Shown: positions 15,671 to 24,344, numbered from the stretch's first letter. The stretch is 36,129 nucleotides of DNA from an uncultured Endomicrobiia bacterium (GCA_938074745.1 CALJEJ010000079.1:1-36129); one strand, 5' to 3'. Notes: a model not told the origin generated them from the sequence alone. Numbers and translations: made by a program.

Positions 15671-16553
15671 AAAATTTTAAATCTCTATGTTGTAATATCA
15701 CCTCGTAATTTAATTCAGAAAAATTCTTAACTGAAAGAATATTATATACGTATTCTGCTATAACCACGGACCTATGTTGTCCTCCTGTACATCCAAAAGC
15801 TATTGTTAAATAACTTTTACCCTCTAATACTGTATATGGTAATATAAATTTTAATAATCCTACTAAATGTTCTAAAAATTGTTGCGTTGTTTTATGGTTA
15901 AGAACGTAATCTTTTACTTTTTTATTTTTACCTGTATAACTTCTTAATTCCCTCACATAATTAGGATTTGGCAAAAATCGTGTATCAAAAACAAAATCTG
16001 CGTTTAAAGGTATACCGTATTTGTAACCAAAAGACATTATTGTAATTATTATTTTAGTAGACGGTTTTGATTCTACTGATTTCAAAACAGCTTGTTTTAA
16101 TTCAGTAAGAGTCATCTTTGAAGTATCTATAATAACATCAAAATCTTTTCTAATTGAAGCAAATAAGTTATATTCTCTAGAAATTGCTTTTAATAAATCA
16201 CCGCCTAACGGATGTTTTCTGCGTGTTTCTGAAAAACGTTTTATCAAAGTTGGTTTATCTGCCTCAAGATATAATTTAACAATTTCAAACTGTTTTTTTT
16301 TAGTTACTGAAGACAATACTGTAAATATACGGCCAAGATCTTTTATATTTTCTACAGAACGAACATCTATACCTACAGCAAATTTGTTTCGTTTAGAATG
16401 TTTACACAAATCTATAAATTTGGGTATCAACTCAACTGGAAGGTTGTCAATACAAAAATAATCGTTGTCCTCTAAAAAGTTTAACACTTGACTTTTCCCT
16501 GCTCCTGAAAGACCTGATACAAGTACTAATTTTTTATTACTAAGACTGGACAT
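15663..16553 (-). CDS. rapZ: RapZ family RNase adapter/nucleotide-binding protein
   Basis: RapZ (YvcJ) proteins bind nucleotides, and in enterobacteria RapZ directs decay of small RNAs that control amino-sugar synthesis. Walker A is GLSGAGKS near the N-terminus, followed by FCIDNLPVELIP. The C-terminal effector domain holds DTRFLPNPNYV and FGCTGGQHRSVVIAEY. The chosen ATG at 16553 gives 296 residues and follows GGAAAG by five bases; an upstream in-frame ATG at 16586 would overlap hprK by 47 bases and is less likely. The chosen start still overlaps the hprK end by 14 bases. Confidence 0.94.
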   Translation of the reverse strand: MSSLSNKKLVLVSGLSGAGKSQVLNFLEDNDYFCIDNLPVELIPKFIDLCKHSKRNKFAVGIDVRSVENIKDLGRIFTVLSSVTKKKQFEIVKLYLEADKPTLIKRFSETRRKHPLGGDLLKAISREYNLFASIRKDFDVIIDTSKMTLTELKQAVLKSVESKPSTKIIITIMSFGYKYGIPLNADFVFDTRFLPNPNYVRELRSYTGKNKKVKDYVLNHKTTQQFLEHLVGLLKFILPYTVLEGKSYLTIAFGCTGGQHRSVVIAEYVYNILSVKNFSELNYEVILQHRDLKFYE

Positions 16554-17502
16554 TTTTCTTTCCAATAACCTGCTTAACTTTTTCATCTAAAACTTCAGAC
16601 GCATAATAACCTTTTTCTTGCAATCTGAAGTTCAATGCAGCAATTTCTATAAGTGTGGCAATATTACGTCCAGGCGCTACAGGTATAGTTATCACTGGCA
16701 CTTTTATCCCTAAAATTTCTTTATACTTTTTTTCAGTACCTAATCTGTCATATTCATCTACGCTCGAAAAAGATTTAAGTTCTATTATAAGGTCAATCCT
16801 GTACCTATCAAGTATTGCACCAACACCAAAAATTTGTTGTAAATCTATGATACCTAATCCACGAACTTCTATAAAATTCCTAGTCACTTCCGCCGATGTA
16901 CCCATTAAAACACCTGAAGAAGAAATATATACATTAACAGCATCATCAGCGATAAACAAATGTCCTCGTTTTAACAGTTCTATAGCAGATTCTGATTTAC
17001 CAATACCTGAATCTCCCATGATAACTATCCCTACACCATATACACTAACCATTACCCCTGAAATCAAATGAGCCTTAGTTAACCGTTCTTCTAAAATTGT
17101 AGATAGTTCAGTAATAAACAAACCTGTTTCGTAATGTGTTCCCCAAATAGGAATTTTATATTCTATACCTAAATTTATTATTTCAGTATAAGGGACTAAA
17201 TCAGAAGTAAAAACTAATAATGGTAGGGTATTACCAAAAGTTGAGAATATATTTTTTATACTATTGTACCGTTTTTCTTCTGTTAACTTTGCAAGAAAAG
17301 AATATTCGGTAACACCACAAACTTGAATTCTATGACCCGGGAAATGTTCAAAATGGCCAACTAAAGCCAAACTTAATCTGTGAACAAACGGCTCTTTAAT
17401 AACTTTATTTAATCCTATGTCACCTGTAAAATTTTTATAATTAAATTTATAATCTGTTTCACGAAAAAGGTCTTTAACTGTATAAGATATTTGTTCTGCC
17501 AT
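16540..17502 (-). CDS. hprK: HPr kinase/phosphorylase
   Basis: The enzyme phosphorylates and dephosphorylates Ser46 of HPr in response to metabolite levels. It has 320 residues with a regulatory N-terminal domain and a catalytic C-terminal domain. Visible residues are Walker A GDSGIGKS (163-170), Asp187 in FIADDAV, Glu212 within IEVRGLGIIDL, Arg253, and PVAPGR (274-279). The conserved active-site His that normally sits 15 residues before the P-loop, in a HGV motif, is Ser148 (ISGVMVSVYG). HPr with Ser46 is encoded in the same run. The gene starts two bases after ptsN ends. Confidence 0.95.
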   Translation of the reverse strand: MAEQISYTVKDLFRETDYKFNYKNFTGDIGLNKVIKEPFVHRLSLALVGHFEHFPGHRIQVCGVTEYSFLAKLTEEKRYNSIKNIFSTFGNTLPLLVFTSDLVPYTEIINLGIEYKIPIWGTHYETGLFITELSTILEERLTKAHLISGVMVSVYGVGIVIMGDSGIGKSESAIELLKRGHLFIADDAVNVYISSSGVLMGTSAEVTRNFIEVRGLGIIDLQQIFGVGAILDRYRIDLIIELKSFSSVDEYDRLGTEKKYKEILGIKVPVITIPVAPGRNIATLIEIAALNFRLQEKGYYASEVLDEKVKQVIGKKNVQS

Positions 17503-17504
17503 AT

Positions 17505-17963
17505 TTAAAAATTATCTTCTTGTTTTATAATTTTAATTGCTTCTTCTACTGAGGAGACATTTTTCAAGGCTTCTCTAAAAAATCTATCTCTGAAAAACCT
17601 TGATACACGAGATAATGCTCTTAAATAATCTCCTGTAGCATCTAACGGAGATAAAATTAGAAATATAAAGTGTACTGGTTCACCATCTAACGACTCAAAC
17701 TCTACCCCTTCCGGTGAAATACCTAAAGCACCTACTAACTGTTTTACAGCCTTAGTTCTACCGTGAGGTATGGCAACACCAGAACCTACACCTGTGGAAC
17801 CTAATTTCTCACGTTCAATTACACTGTTGAACGCATCTTCTATATCTTCAACTCGCTTATTTTTATGCAACACTTCAATAAGTGTACGTATAATTTCTTT
17901 TTTACTTTTTGGCTCCAAGTTTAATATTATGGATTTAGGGTCTAAAAAGCTCATTATTTTCAT
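17505..17963 (-). CDS. ptsN: PTS IIA-like nitrogen-regulatory protein PtsN
   Basis: A 152-residue EIIA of the fructose/nitrogen type, usually regulatory rather than sugar-transporting. The phosphorylated histidine is in GVGSGVAIPHGRT near residue 67, and LSPLDATGDYLRALS follows. It sits in the conserved lptB-hpf-ptsN-rapZ neighbourhood. No NPr or PtsP is visible, so its phosphate donor may be the EI/HPr encoded here (inference). The ATG at 17963 follows a GGGG-containing site by nine bases; an internal ATG at 17954 is also possible. Confidence 0.94.
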   Translation of the reverse strand: MKIMSFLDPKSIILNLEPKSKKEIIRTLIEVLHKNKRVEDIEDAFNSVIEREKLGSTGVGSGVAIPHGRTKAVKQLVGALGISPEGVEFESLDGEPVHFIFLILSPLDATGDYLRALSRVSRFFRDRFFREALKNVSSVEEAIKIIKQEDNF

Positions 17964-17983
17964 AAGGTTTAACCCCTTTCAAT

Positions 17984-18508
17984 TTATTGTTTTAATGGTT
18001 TAAATTCCACAATTTTTATCCCGTTAGAAGTATTTTTCACCATACATATATTGTCTGTCTGTTTGTTGATAAAAATTAAATAATCTTTATCACTAAGACT
18101 ATATTGTTGTAGTGCTTGTTGTGGTTCAAATATCGGAACATATTCTGTTTCAATTTCATATTTTGGTTCTTCCTGTGAAACAAATATTTCACTAACTTTT
18201 TTTCTATGTTTACGTGATAAAACCATTTTTTCTTTAAATCTAATCAATGTATCTTTTAGCCTATCAGCTATTTTATCTATTGCAGTGTATAAATTTTCAT
18301 CAACCTCTTTGAGCCTGAAAACTTTTTTATTAGATGTATGCAAGACAACCTCTACAATATGTCTATATTTTTCTACTTCTAATATTACTTGTGCTGAAAC
18401 TATATTATGTAAATATTTTTCTATATGATGTCCCAACCGTTTTTCAACATAGTCTGTAATACCTTTAGTAATTTCAATATGTCGTGCTACAATTCTTATT
18501 TTTTCCAT
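17984..18508 (-). CDS. hpf: Ribosome hibernation promoting factor, long form
   Basis: HPF binds the small ribosomal subunit and promotes ribosome dimer formation in slow growth. The N-terminal sigma54-modulation/S30EA domain spans about residues 1-100 (ARHIEITKGITDYVEKRL). A C-terminal domain from about 115 (YEIETEYVPIFEPQQALQQ) identifies the long, self-dimerising form. The frame extends to 18526, but AGGAG at 18521-18517 lies eight bases before the ATG at 18508, giving 174 residues. It lies directly after lptB with no rpoN between them, unlike the common order. Confidence 0.93.
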   Translation of the reverse strand: MEKIRIVARHIEITKGITDYVEKRLGHHIEKYLHNIVSAQVILEVEKYRHIVEVVLHTSNKKVFRLKEVDENLYTAIDKIADRLKDTLIRFKEKMVLSRKHRKKVSEIFVSQEEPKYEIETEYVPIFEPQQALQQYSLSDKDYLIFINKQTDNICMVKNTSNGIKIVEFKPLKQ

Positions 18509-18528
18509 AAAAATCTCTCCTTCCAAAA

Positions 18529-19248
18529 TTACATTTTAAAACGTTCTCCTAAATATACACGTTTGGCGTCTTCGTCAGAAATAAGTTTTTCTTTAGGACC
18601 TTCAACTAAAATTTCTCCTTTATAAATTATGTATGCTCTGTCAACAATTTCTAAAGTTTCTCTAACATTATGATCTGTTAACAATATCCCTATACCTTCA
18701 TTTTTTAATTTTAAAATGATATTCTGTAATTCTTCAATAGTTTTAGGGTCAATTCCTACAAACGGTTCGTCAAGTAACAAATATTTAGGTTTAGAAATCA
18801 ATACACGAGCAATTTCACAACGACGTTTCTCACCACCAGATAACGTGTAGGCTTTTTGATTCCTCAAGTGAACAAGATTAAATTCCTGAAGTGTCTTTTC
18901 CAAAACTTCAATTCTTTGTGATTCTGATTTAATGAACAATTCTATAGCAGAATAAATATTTTCTTCCACAGTAAGTTTCCTAAAAATTGAAGGTTCTTGA
19001 GACAAGTATCCAATACCATACCTTGCACGTAAATATACAGGAAGATCCGTAATATCTTGCGAATCCAAAAATACTTTCCCAGAATCTATTTGAATTATCC
19101 CCATAATAGAATAAAAAGTAGTAGTTTTTCCAGCACCATTTGGTCCTAACAACCCTACTATTTCACCAGGGTTAACTTCTATATTTATATTGTTAACGAC
19201 AACTTTTTGTTTATAAGATTTTTTAATATTTTTCGCTAATATCCCCAT
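18529..19248 (-). CDS. lptB: LPS export ABC ATPase LptB
   Basis: The cytoplasmic ATPase of the LptB2FGC complex extracts LPS from the inner membrane. It has 239 residues, typical length. Walker A is GLLGPNGAGKTT, the Q-loop region is YLSQEPSIFRKLTVEENI, the signature is LSGGEKRRCEIAR, Walker B is LLLDEPFVGIDP, and the switch histidine is in TDHNVRETL. LptF and LptG, its membrane partners, are not in this window. It lies three bases after lptA and 20 bases before hpf. Confidence 0.96.
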   Translation of the reverse strand: MGILAKNIKKSYKQKVVVNNINIEVNPGEIVGLLGPNGAGKTTTFYSIMGIIQIDSGKVFLDSQDITDLPVYLRARYGIGYLSQEPSIFRKLTVEENIYSAIELFIKSESQRIEVLEKTLQEFNLVHLRNQKAYTLSGGEKRRCEIARVLISKPKYLLLDEPFVGIDPKTIEELQNIILKLKNEGIGILLTDHNVRETLEIVDRAYIIYKGEILVEGPKEKLISDEDAKRVYLGERFKM

Positions 19249-19251
19249 ATG

Positions 19252-19944
19252 TTAAAATACTACTTCAACTTTACCACTTAGTAAAATTGTATCTTGTTGA
19301 AAATTTATTTTGCCTGTGGTAGAAACAAATGATTTTATGTTATATTCCTCATTCGTAGAAACAAATTTTATTTTTGCAGAAGAGATATTTTGATCACCTA
19401 AATTGTGGTTAAGAAACAACTCTTTCGTGTTTAAATCGTATTGTGCAGTTTCACAATATAACTGACCATCTTGAGTTATAAAACTAACATTTTTTTCACA
19501 CAACATCACGGATGTTTTTTCATTAAACACAATTTTTTCGCAATAGAGTTTTGCTTGTTTAGTTATATCTGTTGAGGTATATATAACATAAGGATTACCA
19601 CTAAATTCTAATATTCTTTCTATTTCGTTAAATTTTGCAAACTCTGATTTTATCTCAACAACAGTATTGTCTTTAGTTGAAAATAACACAGCATATACTT
19701 GGGATTCACAATTTATTATATAATTTTTTTCATCATAAACTGCTCTTTGACAATTTATAGTTCCATATATCAGTTCAACTTTTACTTTACCGGAAAATTT
19801 TGTAGTTTTATCTTTTCTATTGTACTCAACTTCGTCAGAAACAATTTTTTTTATTATTTTTTCATCTGCAAAATTTTTTTGAAATAAGATTAATAGTAGT
19901 AAAATAAATTTGATATATTTTATAGAAATACCGTTGTATGTCAT
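19252..19944 (-). CDS. lptA: Periplasmic LPS bridge protein LptA (OstA-like)
   Basis: A 230-residue OstA/LptA-like protein predicted to form the periplasmic beta-jellyroll bridge for LPS. Residues about 1-26 are a signal peptide (hydrophobic FILLLLILF, then NFADEK). The rest is beta-rich with alternating hydrophobic residues, including VSDEVEYNRKDKTTKFSG and LLSGKVEVVF at the end. The sequence is weakly conserved, as usual for this family, so the assignment leans on position: lptC-lptA-lptB are adjacent with gaps of four and three bases. Confidence 0.85.
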   Translation of the reverse strand: MTYNGISIKYIKFILLLLILFQKNFADEKIIKKIVSDEVEYNRKDKTTKFSGKVKVELIYGTINCQRAVYDEKNYIINCESQVYAVLFSTKDNTVVEIKSEFAKFNEIERILEFSGNPYVIYTSTDITKQAKLYCEKIVFNEKTSVMLCEKNVSFITQDGQLYCETAQYDLNTKELFLNHNLGDQNISSAKIKFVSTNEEYNIKSFVSTTGKINFQQDTILLSGKVEVVF

Positions 19945-19948
19945 AAAC

Positions 19949-20494
19949 CTATTCAGGCACGATTATGTTTTCTTTAATTTTAATTGTTTGAAAGTTATCA
20001 AAAGTCTCAAATCCTCTACCTTTTATAACGTTTCCGTTACGATATATTGTAATTTTATCGTCAGAAAAAATTTTGTTTTCTGAAAATATGTATTTTATAT
20101 TGTATGTAATTATTCGTTCATTTTCAATAGTATGGATAACATTCTCTTTAGGACATTCTACATCTTTTGTTTTTAAATTTATAATTGCAGTGTTAAATTT
20201 TACTTCAGCAAAAAAATTCTTTTTATTAAATATTTTCATTACACCATTATAAATTATCACAGAATTATTATCAGGTTGTACTTCTGCTTTTTTAGCAAAA
20301 ATTTTCCATACAGGTTGTCCACTTACTGTTTGTGTTATAACAAAATCTTCAATTACAGATTTAGCTGACAAATCTGAATTTTTTACACTTTTTAGGTTAG
20401 ATTTCTCTTCTAACTTATAACAAGAAAATAACGTTAAAAACAAACTCAATATCCATACTTTTGTTTCTATCCGATAATTAATTTTTAATCTCAT
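19949..20494 (-). CDS. lptC: LPS export protein LptC, possibly a lipoprotein
   Basis: A 181-residue LptC-like protein, the membrane-anchored periplasmic link between LptB2FG and LptA. After a short basic start, residues 13-24 are hydrophobic (VWILSLFLTLFS) and end in LFSC, which reads as a lipobox with Cys25, so it may be a lipoprotein rather than a bitopic membrane protein as in E. coli. The remainder has LptC-type features (SGQPVWKIFAKKAEVQ, IYNGVMKIF). It overlaps the acyltransferase gene by 17 bases. Confidence 0.83.
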   Translation of the reverse strand: MRLKINYRIETKVWILSLFLTLFSCYKLEEKSNLKSVKNSDLSAKSVIEDFVITQTVSGQPVWKIFAKKAEVQPDNNSVIIYNGVMKIFNKKNFFAEVKFNTAIINLKTKDVECPKENVIHTIENERIITYNIKYIFSENKIFSDDKITIYRNGNVIKGRGFETFDNFQTIKIKENIIVPE

Positions 20495-21386
20495 TATTTT
20501 GTAAGTTCCATCTATTGTGTATCCATACCCATTGTGAAGGATAAAGATTTATCATTTCAGAAATTGTTTCATTTATTTCAGAAACTAATTTCATCTTATC
20601 ACGATAAAGTGACTCATCAAGTGGTTTTATAAAAACTTTGTGTCTATTGTCCGCTTTACGATATAGTAAACCTATCACTGCAGGAATTTTTTGTTTTATA
20701 ACAAGTTCTACAACACTTACAGGAGTTGTTGTAGGAATACCTAAAAATGGAGATATAACATTTTTTATATTTTGGATATTTTGATCAATTAACACACCTA
20801 TTAAATATCCTGATTTTATTGCTTTAAATAAATACTTTATAGATTCAGTTTGCTTTCTTTCTATCACTATTTCATTTACTGCTGTTCTTAACTTACGAAC
20901 TAAAAAATTTATAGATGGAATATAAATATTTCTTGCAATAACTGCCAACGGGAAATTATGTAATGCAAATGTAGCACCTAAAAGTTCCCAGTTACCATAA
21001 TGTGCAGAGAAAATTACCACACCACTTTTTTTTGAATACATTTTTTTTAATAAATTGTATTCTTCAATTCCAAAATCTACAATTTTGTGAATAATAAATT
21101 TCATCCGTTTGAACAAAAAAAATTCAAACAAGTTTTTACCTAAATTTGTATAACATTGTTTTGTTATTTTCACAATTTCTCTAAAAGATTTTTTAGGGTA
21201 AACAAGACGTAAGTTTTTAAACGCAATATATTTGTATCTAAAATCAAAGTTATAGAAAATCTTCCCTAATAACGAACCTACAAACAAATTTACTTTCCAA
21301 GGCATCCTGCTAAAAATTGTATACATTAACAACAAAATATAACTTGCAATCTTATTCCTAACTATTTTCCAGCAACTATTTGTCAT
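20478..21386 (-). CDS. LpxL/HtrB-type lipid A acyltransferase
   Basis: A lysophospholipid-acyltransferase-fold protein of the LpxL/LpxM family, predicted to add a secondary acyl chain to Kdo-lipid A at the inner membrane. Catalytic HX4E is in SAHYGNWELLG, followed by VIARNIYIPSINFLV, a GVLIDQNI block and QWVWIHNRW near the C-terminus, all family features. An N-terminal hydrophobic segment (ASYILLLMYTIF) anchors it. The frame reaches 21413, overlapping kdsC by 38 bases; I prefer the ATG at 21386 (302 residues, 11-base overlap), but no clear ribosome binding site decides it. It lies between kdsC and lptC, in keeping with LPS assembly. Confidence 0.88.
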   Translation of the reverse strand: MTNSCWKIVRNKIASYILLLMYTIFSRMPWKVNLFVGSLLGKIFYNFDFRYKYIAFKNLRLVYPKKSFREIVKITKQCYTNLGKNLFEFFLFKRMKFIIHKIVDFGIEEYNLLKKMYSKKSGVVIFSAHYGNWELLGATFALHNFPLAVIARNIYIPSINFLVRKLRTAVNEIVIERKQTESIKYLFKAIKSGYLIGVLIDQNIQNIKNVISPFLGIPTTTPVSVVELVIKQKIPAVIGLLYRKADNRHKVFIKPLDESLYRDKMKLVSEINETISEMINLYPSQWVWIHNRWNLQNNEIKN

Positions 21387-21915
21387 ACAAAGAGAATACT
21401 TTGTCAAACACATTATTTGCTATTAGTATTAGTTCAACTATTTCACGAAACACACCACAACCACCTTTAGCCGAACAGATATAATGAACAATTTTTTTAA
21501 CTTCTTTAACTGCATCTTTAGGACAAACTGCAAGCCCTACACGTTTTAATACCGGAATATCTAGCCAGTCATCTCCTATGTAACATACTTCTTTAGGTGT
21601 AACTTTGGCAATTTTAATTATCTCATTAAATACTTCAAGTTTATCTTTTACCCATTGGTAAAAAAAGTCTAATTTCAAATCTTTTGCTCGTAATTGCAAT
21701 TCTTTTGAACCACGACCACTTATCCAACCTATTTTTATTCCTAATCCTGACTTTCTTAACATTGTATAAGCAAATCTGTCTTTAATATCCCATATTTTTA
21801 TTTCATCATTTTTACCAATAATAATCATTTCTCCTTTTGTTAATACACCATCTACATCCATCAGTAAAACTTTTACATTTTTTGCTTTAGACAAAATTTT
21901 CTTACTGAAACTCAT
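21376..21915 (-). CDS. kdsC: Kdo-8-phosphate phosphatase
   Basis: A 179-residue HAD phosphatase that removes phosphate from Kdo 8-phosphate in LPS inner-core synthesis. Motif I is MDVDGVLTKGEM, motif II is WISGRGSKE, the lysine is in QWVKDKLEVF, and motif III/IV is CYIGDDWLDIPVL. GGCGVFREIVELIL near the C-terminus is typical of KdsC. It follows kdsD by three bases, so two steps of Kdo synthesis are adjacent. Confidence 0.95.
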   Translation of the reverse strand: MSFSKKILSKAKNVKVLLMDVDGVLTKGEMIIIGKNDEIKIWDIKDRFAYTMLRKSGLGIKIGWISGRGSKELQLRAKDLKLDFFYQWVKDKLEVFNEIIKIAKVTPKEVCYIGDDWLDIPVLKRVGLAVCPKDAVKEVKKIVHYICSAKGGCGVFREIVELILIANNVFDKVFSLYDK

Positions 21916-21918
21916 TAT

Positions 21919-22905
21919 TTATAACCCCTCAGACAAAATGTCGCGTTCATCTATAATACCAATAACTTTTTTGTTTTTGTCTACCACAGGTAAGTTGTCA
22001 CAATTATATTTTTCCATCATCTCTTTTGCAGTAATTACTAATTCTTCTTCATAAATATATTTAGGTTTTCTCGTCATTACACGAACAATTTTTTCGTTAA
22101 GCAGATGTTCATTTTTTTGTAATGAACGGCGCAAATCTCCGTCAGTAAAATAACCCACCAACTTTCCATTTTTGTCAACTACACTCGTAGCACCTACTTT
22201 TGTAGAAGTCATTATAAACAACGCATCTTTTACTGAAGCGGTAGTCTTTACTACTGGATTATTTTTCCCTGTTCTCATTATATCTTTCACTTTTAAATTT
22301 AACAATTTTCCTAAGCTGCCTGAAGGGTGTAATTTTGCAAAATCTTCTTTTTTAAATCCTTTAAGTTTTGCTACTGTAATACCTAAAGCATCACCTAAAG
22401 CTAACATTGCAGATGTTGATGAAGTAGGAACAATATTGTAAGGACACGCCTCTTTCTCAATCTTTGTATTTATTACAATATCAGCAAACCGTGCTAACCT
22501 TGAATTTGTTTTTCCAGTGAACGCTATGATTTTTATACCGAAGTTTTTTAATACAGGCAAAATATTTTTTATTTCTACTGTTTCACCTGAATAAGACAAA
22601 ATAATTACTATATCTTGTGGCTGGATTGCTCCCAAATCACCATGTAAAAGTTCTACTGGGTGAACAAATATTGAAGGAAGGTTTAATGAAGAAAATGTTG
22701 CTGCAAGTTTTCTACCTATTAAACCTGATTTACCTACACCAAGAACAACTATCTTACCTTGAAACGAAGATAACAATTTTACTGCAGAAACGAAATTTTT
22801 ATCTATATGATTTTTTTGTAATAACACTTGTTCTGCTTCGGTTTTTACTATTGATTTTGCAAAATTTATTATTCCTCTATCTGAGATTGTTATTTTATTT
22901 TTCAT
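21919..22905 (-). CDS. kdsD: Arabinose-5-phosphate isomerase
   Basis: The enzyme converts ribulose 5-phosphate to arabinose 5-phosphate, the first committed precursor of Kdo. It has 328 residues: a SIS domain at about 35-180 (GVGKSGLIGRKLAATFSSL, PVELLHGDLG, LSYSGETVEI, TSSTSAMLALGDALG) and two CBS domains at about 205-325, ending in IDERDIL. Length and layout match KdsD/KpsF. Its start overlaps the zinc-ribbon gene by 11 bases. Confidence 0.95.
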   Translation of the reverse strand: MKNKITISDRGIINFAKSIVKTEAEQVLLQKNHIDKNFVSAVKLLSSFQGKIVVLGVGKSGLIGRKLAATFSSLNLPSIFVHPVELLHGDLGAIQPQDIVIILSYSGETVEIKNILPVLKNFGIKIIAFTGKTNSRLARFADIVINTKIEKEACPYNIVPTSSTSAMLALGDALGITVAKLKGFKKEDFAKLHPSGSLGKLLNLKVKDIMRTGKNNPVVKTTASVKDALFIMTSTKVGATSVVDKNGKLVGYFTDGDLRRSLQKNEHLLNEKIVRVMTRKPKYIYEEELVITAKEMMEKYNCDNLPVVDKNKKVIGIIDERDILSEGL

Positions 22906-23134
22906 TTTTATACAACCAAGGTGTAATTTCTTTAGGTAACTTCCTCATATACGGTTTAAGCAACCAGTTAAGTAAGAAAAAAATTGCTATTAAACAAACG
23001 TAAATTATACCTAGCACTTTCAAATGCCATACTAAAGATGGTTTCCATAAAGGTTCTACAACTAATGGGTTGCCACATTTCTTACACACTTTTGCATCTG
23101 GTTTGTTTTCAGTATTACATTTTGGACATTTCAT
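22895..23134 (-). CDS. Small zinc-ribbon membrane protein, function unknown
   Basis: A 79-residue protein not assignable to a named family. Residues 1-25 form a zinc ribbon with two CxxC pairs (MKCPKCN and CKKCGNP). After a linker, about residues 38-60 form one transmembrane helix (VLGIIYVCLIAIFFLLNW), followed by a basic tail with KEITPWLYKNEK. The topology suggests a cytoplasmic metal-binding head tethered to the inner membrane. It lies between tyrS and kdsD and overlaps kdsD by 11 bases, so it belongs to the run; its task is unknown. Confidence 0.8.
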   Translation of the reverse strand: MKCPKCNTENKPDAKVCKKCGNPLVVEPLWKPSLVWHLKVLGIIYVCLIAIFFLLNWLLKPYMRKLPKEITPWLYKNEK

Positions 23135-23145
23135 TTTTTTTCTCC

Positions 23146-24336
23146 TTAAATAGACACAATTTTAGCAAATTTAATTTTACCAATCTGGAGATTTATATGA
23201 CCCACTTTGTTAAAATCAATTTCAATATTTTCTAAAACTTTTTTCTGATTTATTTTTATTCCACCTTGCAAAATTAATCGCTTAGCTTCATTTTTGGAAT
23301 TCACCAGATTTAATTTAACCAACAGATCTACTAACTTATAAGTTTGTTTTTCTACTTTTATCTCAGGTATATTATCTGGGACCTGTTTTTCTTTAAATAT
23401 TTTATCAAACTGTTCTTTTTCATAAATAGCAACAGATTCACCATAATACTGTTTAACAATTAAATATGCAAGATAAGACTTTGCATTCCTAGGATCAGTT
23501 TCACACATATGTTTTATTTTATCCATATCTTCATTAGTCAGCAGTTCAAAATATTTTAACATTATATTATCAGGTATGGACATTATTTTACCAAACATAT
23601 CTTTAGGTGTGTCGTTAATAGAAATATAATTATTGTAAGATTTTGACATTTTACGAACGCCATCTGTCCCTTCTAACAATGGCATTGTAATAACTACTTG
23701 AGGTTTTTGTCCTGCATCCTTTTGCAACTCTCTACCCATAAGAAGGTTAAATTTTTGGTCATTACCGCCAATCTCTACATCTGCTTTTACTGCAACAGAA
23801 TCGTACCCTTGTAAAAGTGGATAAATAAACTCTAAAATGGTTATAGGTAGATTGTTTTTGTAGCGAAAATTAAAATCGTCTCGTTCCAACATTCTCGCTA
23901 CTGTATATTTTGAACATAATTGTATTAATCCATCTATCCCTAAATGATATAACCATTGACTGTTATAAACAACTTCAGTTTTTGTTTTATCAAGTATTTT
24001 AAACATTTGCTGTGTATACGTCTTTGCATTTTCTATAATTTCTTCTTCAGAAAGTAATGGTCGGGTTGAATCCCGTCCTGAAGGATCACCAATCCGTGCT
24101 GTAAAATCACCTATAATAAAAATAACTTTATGACCTAAATCTTGAAACTGTCTTAACTTGTGTAATATGACAGTATGTCCCAAATGTATATCAGAAGCGG
24201 TAGGGTCAATACCAAATTTCACCCTTAATTGTTTTTTAGTAGTTAAATACTCTTTTAATTCTTCTTGCGAAATTATTTCTGTAGTTCCACGAGAAATAAT
24301 TTCTAACTGTTTTTGTATATCTATATTTTGCTGCAT
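23146..24336 (-). CDS. tyrS: Tyrosyl-tRNA synthetase
   Basis: A class I aminoacyl-tRNA synthetase charging tRNA-Tyr. From the chosen ATG it has 396 residues. The HIGH-type motif is HLGHTV, KMSKS appears intact (GVRKMSKSYN), and FGIDPTASDIHLG is typical of TyrRS. A C-terminal S4 RNA-binding domain is present (LLVKLNLVNSKNEAKRLI). The open frame starts at a GTG (24348), but that GTG lies within AAAGGGTG, which serves as ribosome binding site for the ATG at 24336. No T-box leader is visible; the gene sits inside the long run, eight bases after the Nudix gene. Confidence 0.96.
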   Translation of the reverse strand: MQQNIDIQKQLEIISRGTTEIISQEELKEYLTTKKQLRVKFGIDPTASDIHLGHTVILHKLRQFQDLGHKVIFIIGDFTARIGDPSGRDSTRPLLSEEEIIENAKTYTQQMFKILDKTKTEVVYNSQWLYHLGIDGLIQLCSKYTVARMLERDDFNFRYKNNLPITILEFIYPLLQGYDSVAVKADVEIGGNDQKFNLLMGRELQKDAGQKPQVVITMPLLEGTDGVRKMSKSYNNYISINDTPKDMFGKIMSIPDNIMLKYFELLTNEDMDKIKHMCETDPRNAKSYLAYLIVKQYYGESVAIYEKEQFDKIFKEKQVPDNIPEIKVEKQTYKLVDLLVKLNLVNSKNEAKRLILQGGIKINQKKVLENIEIDFNKVGHINLQIGKIKFAKIVSI

Positions 24337-24344
24337 AGTAAAAA

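Noticed and set aside
22617-23003. 128-residue plus-strand frame opposite kdsD and the zinc-ribbon gene
   Set aside because: Leucine-rich antisense shadow of the SIS domain of kdsD.
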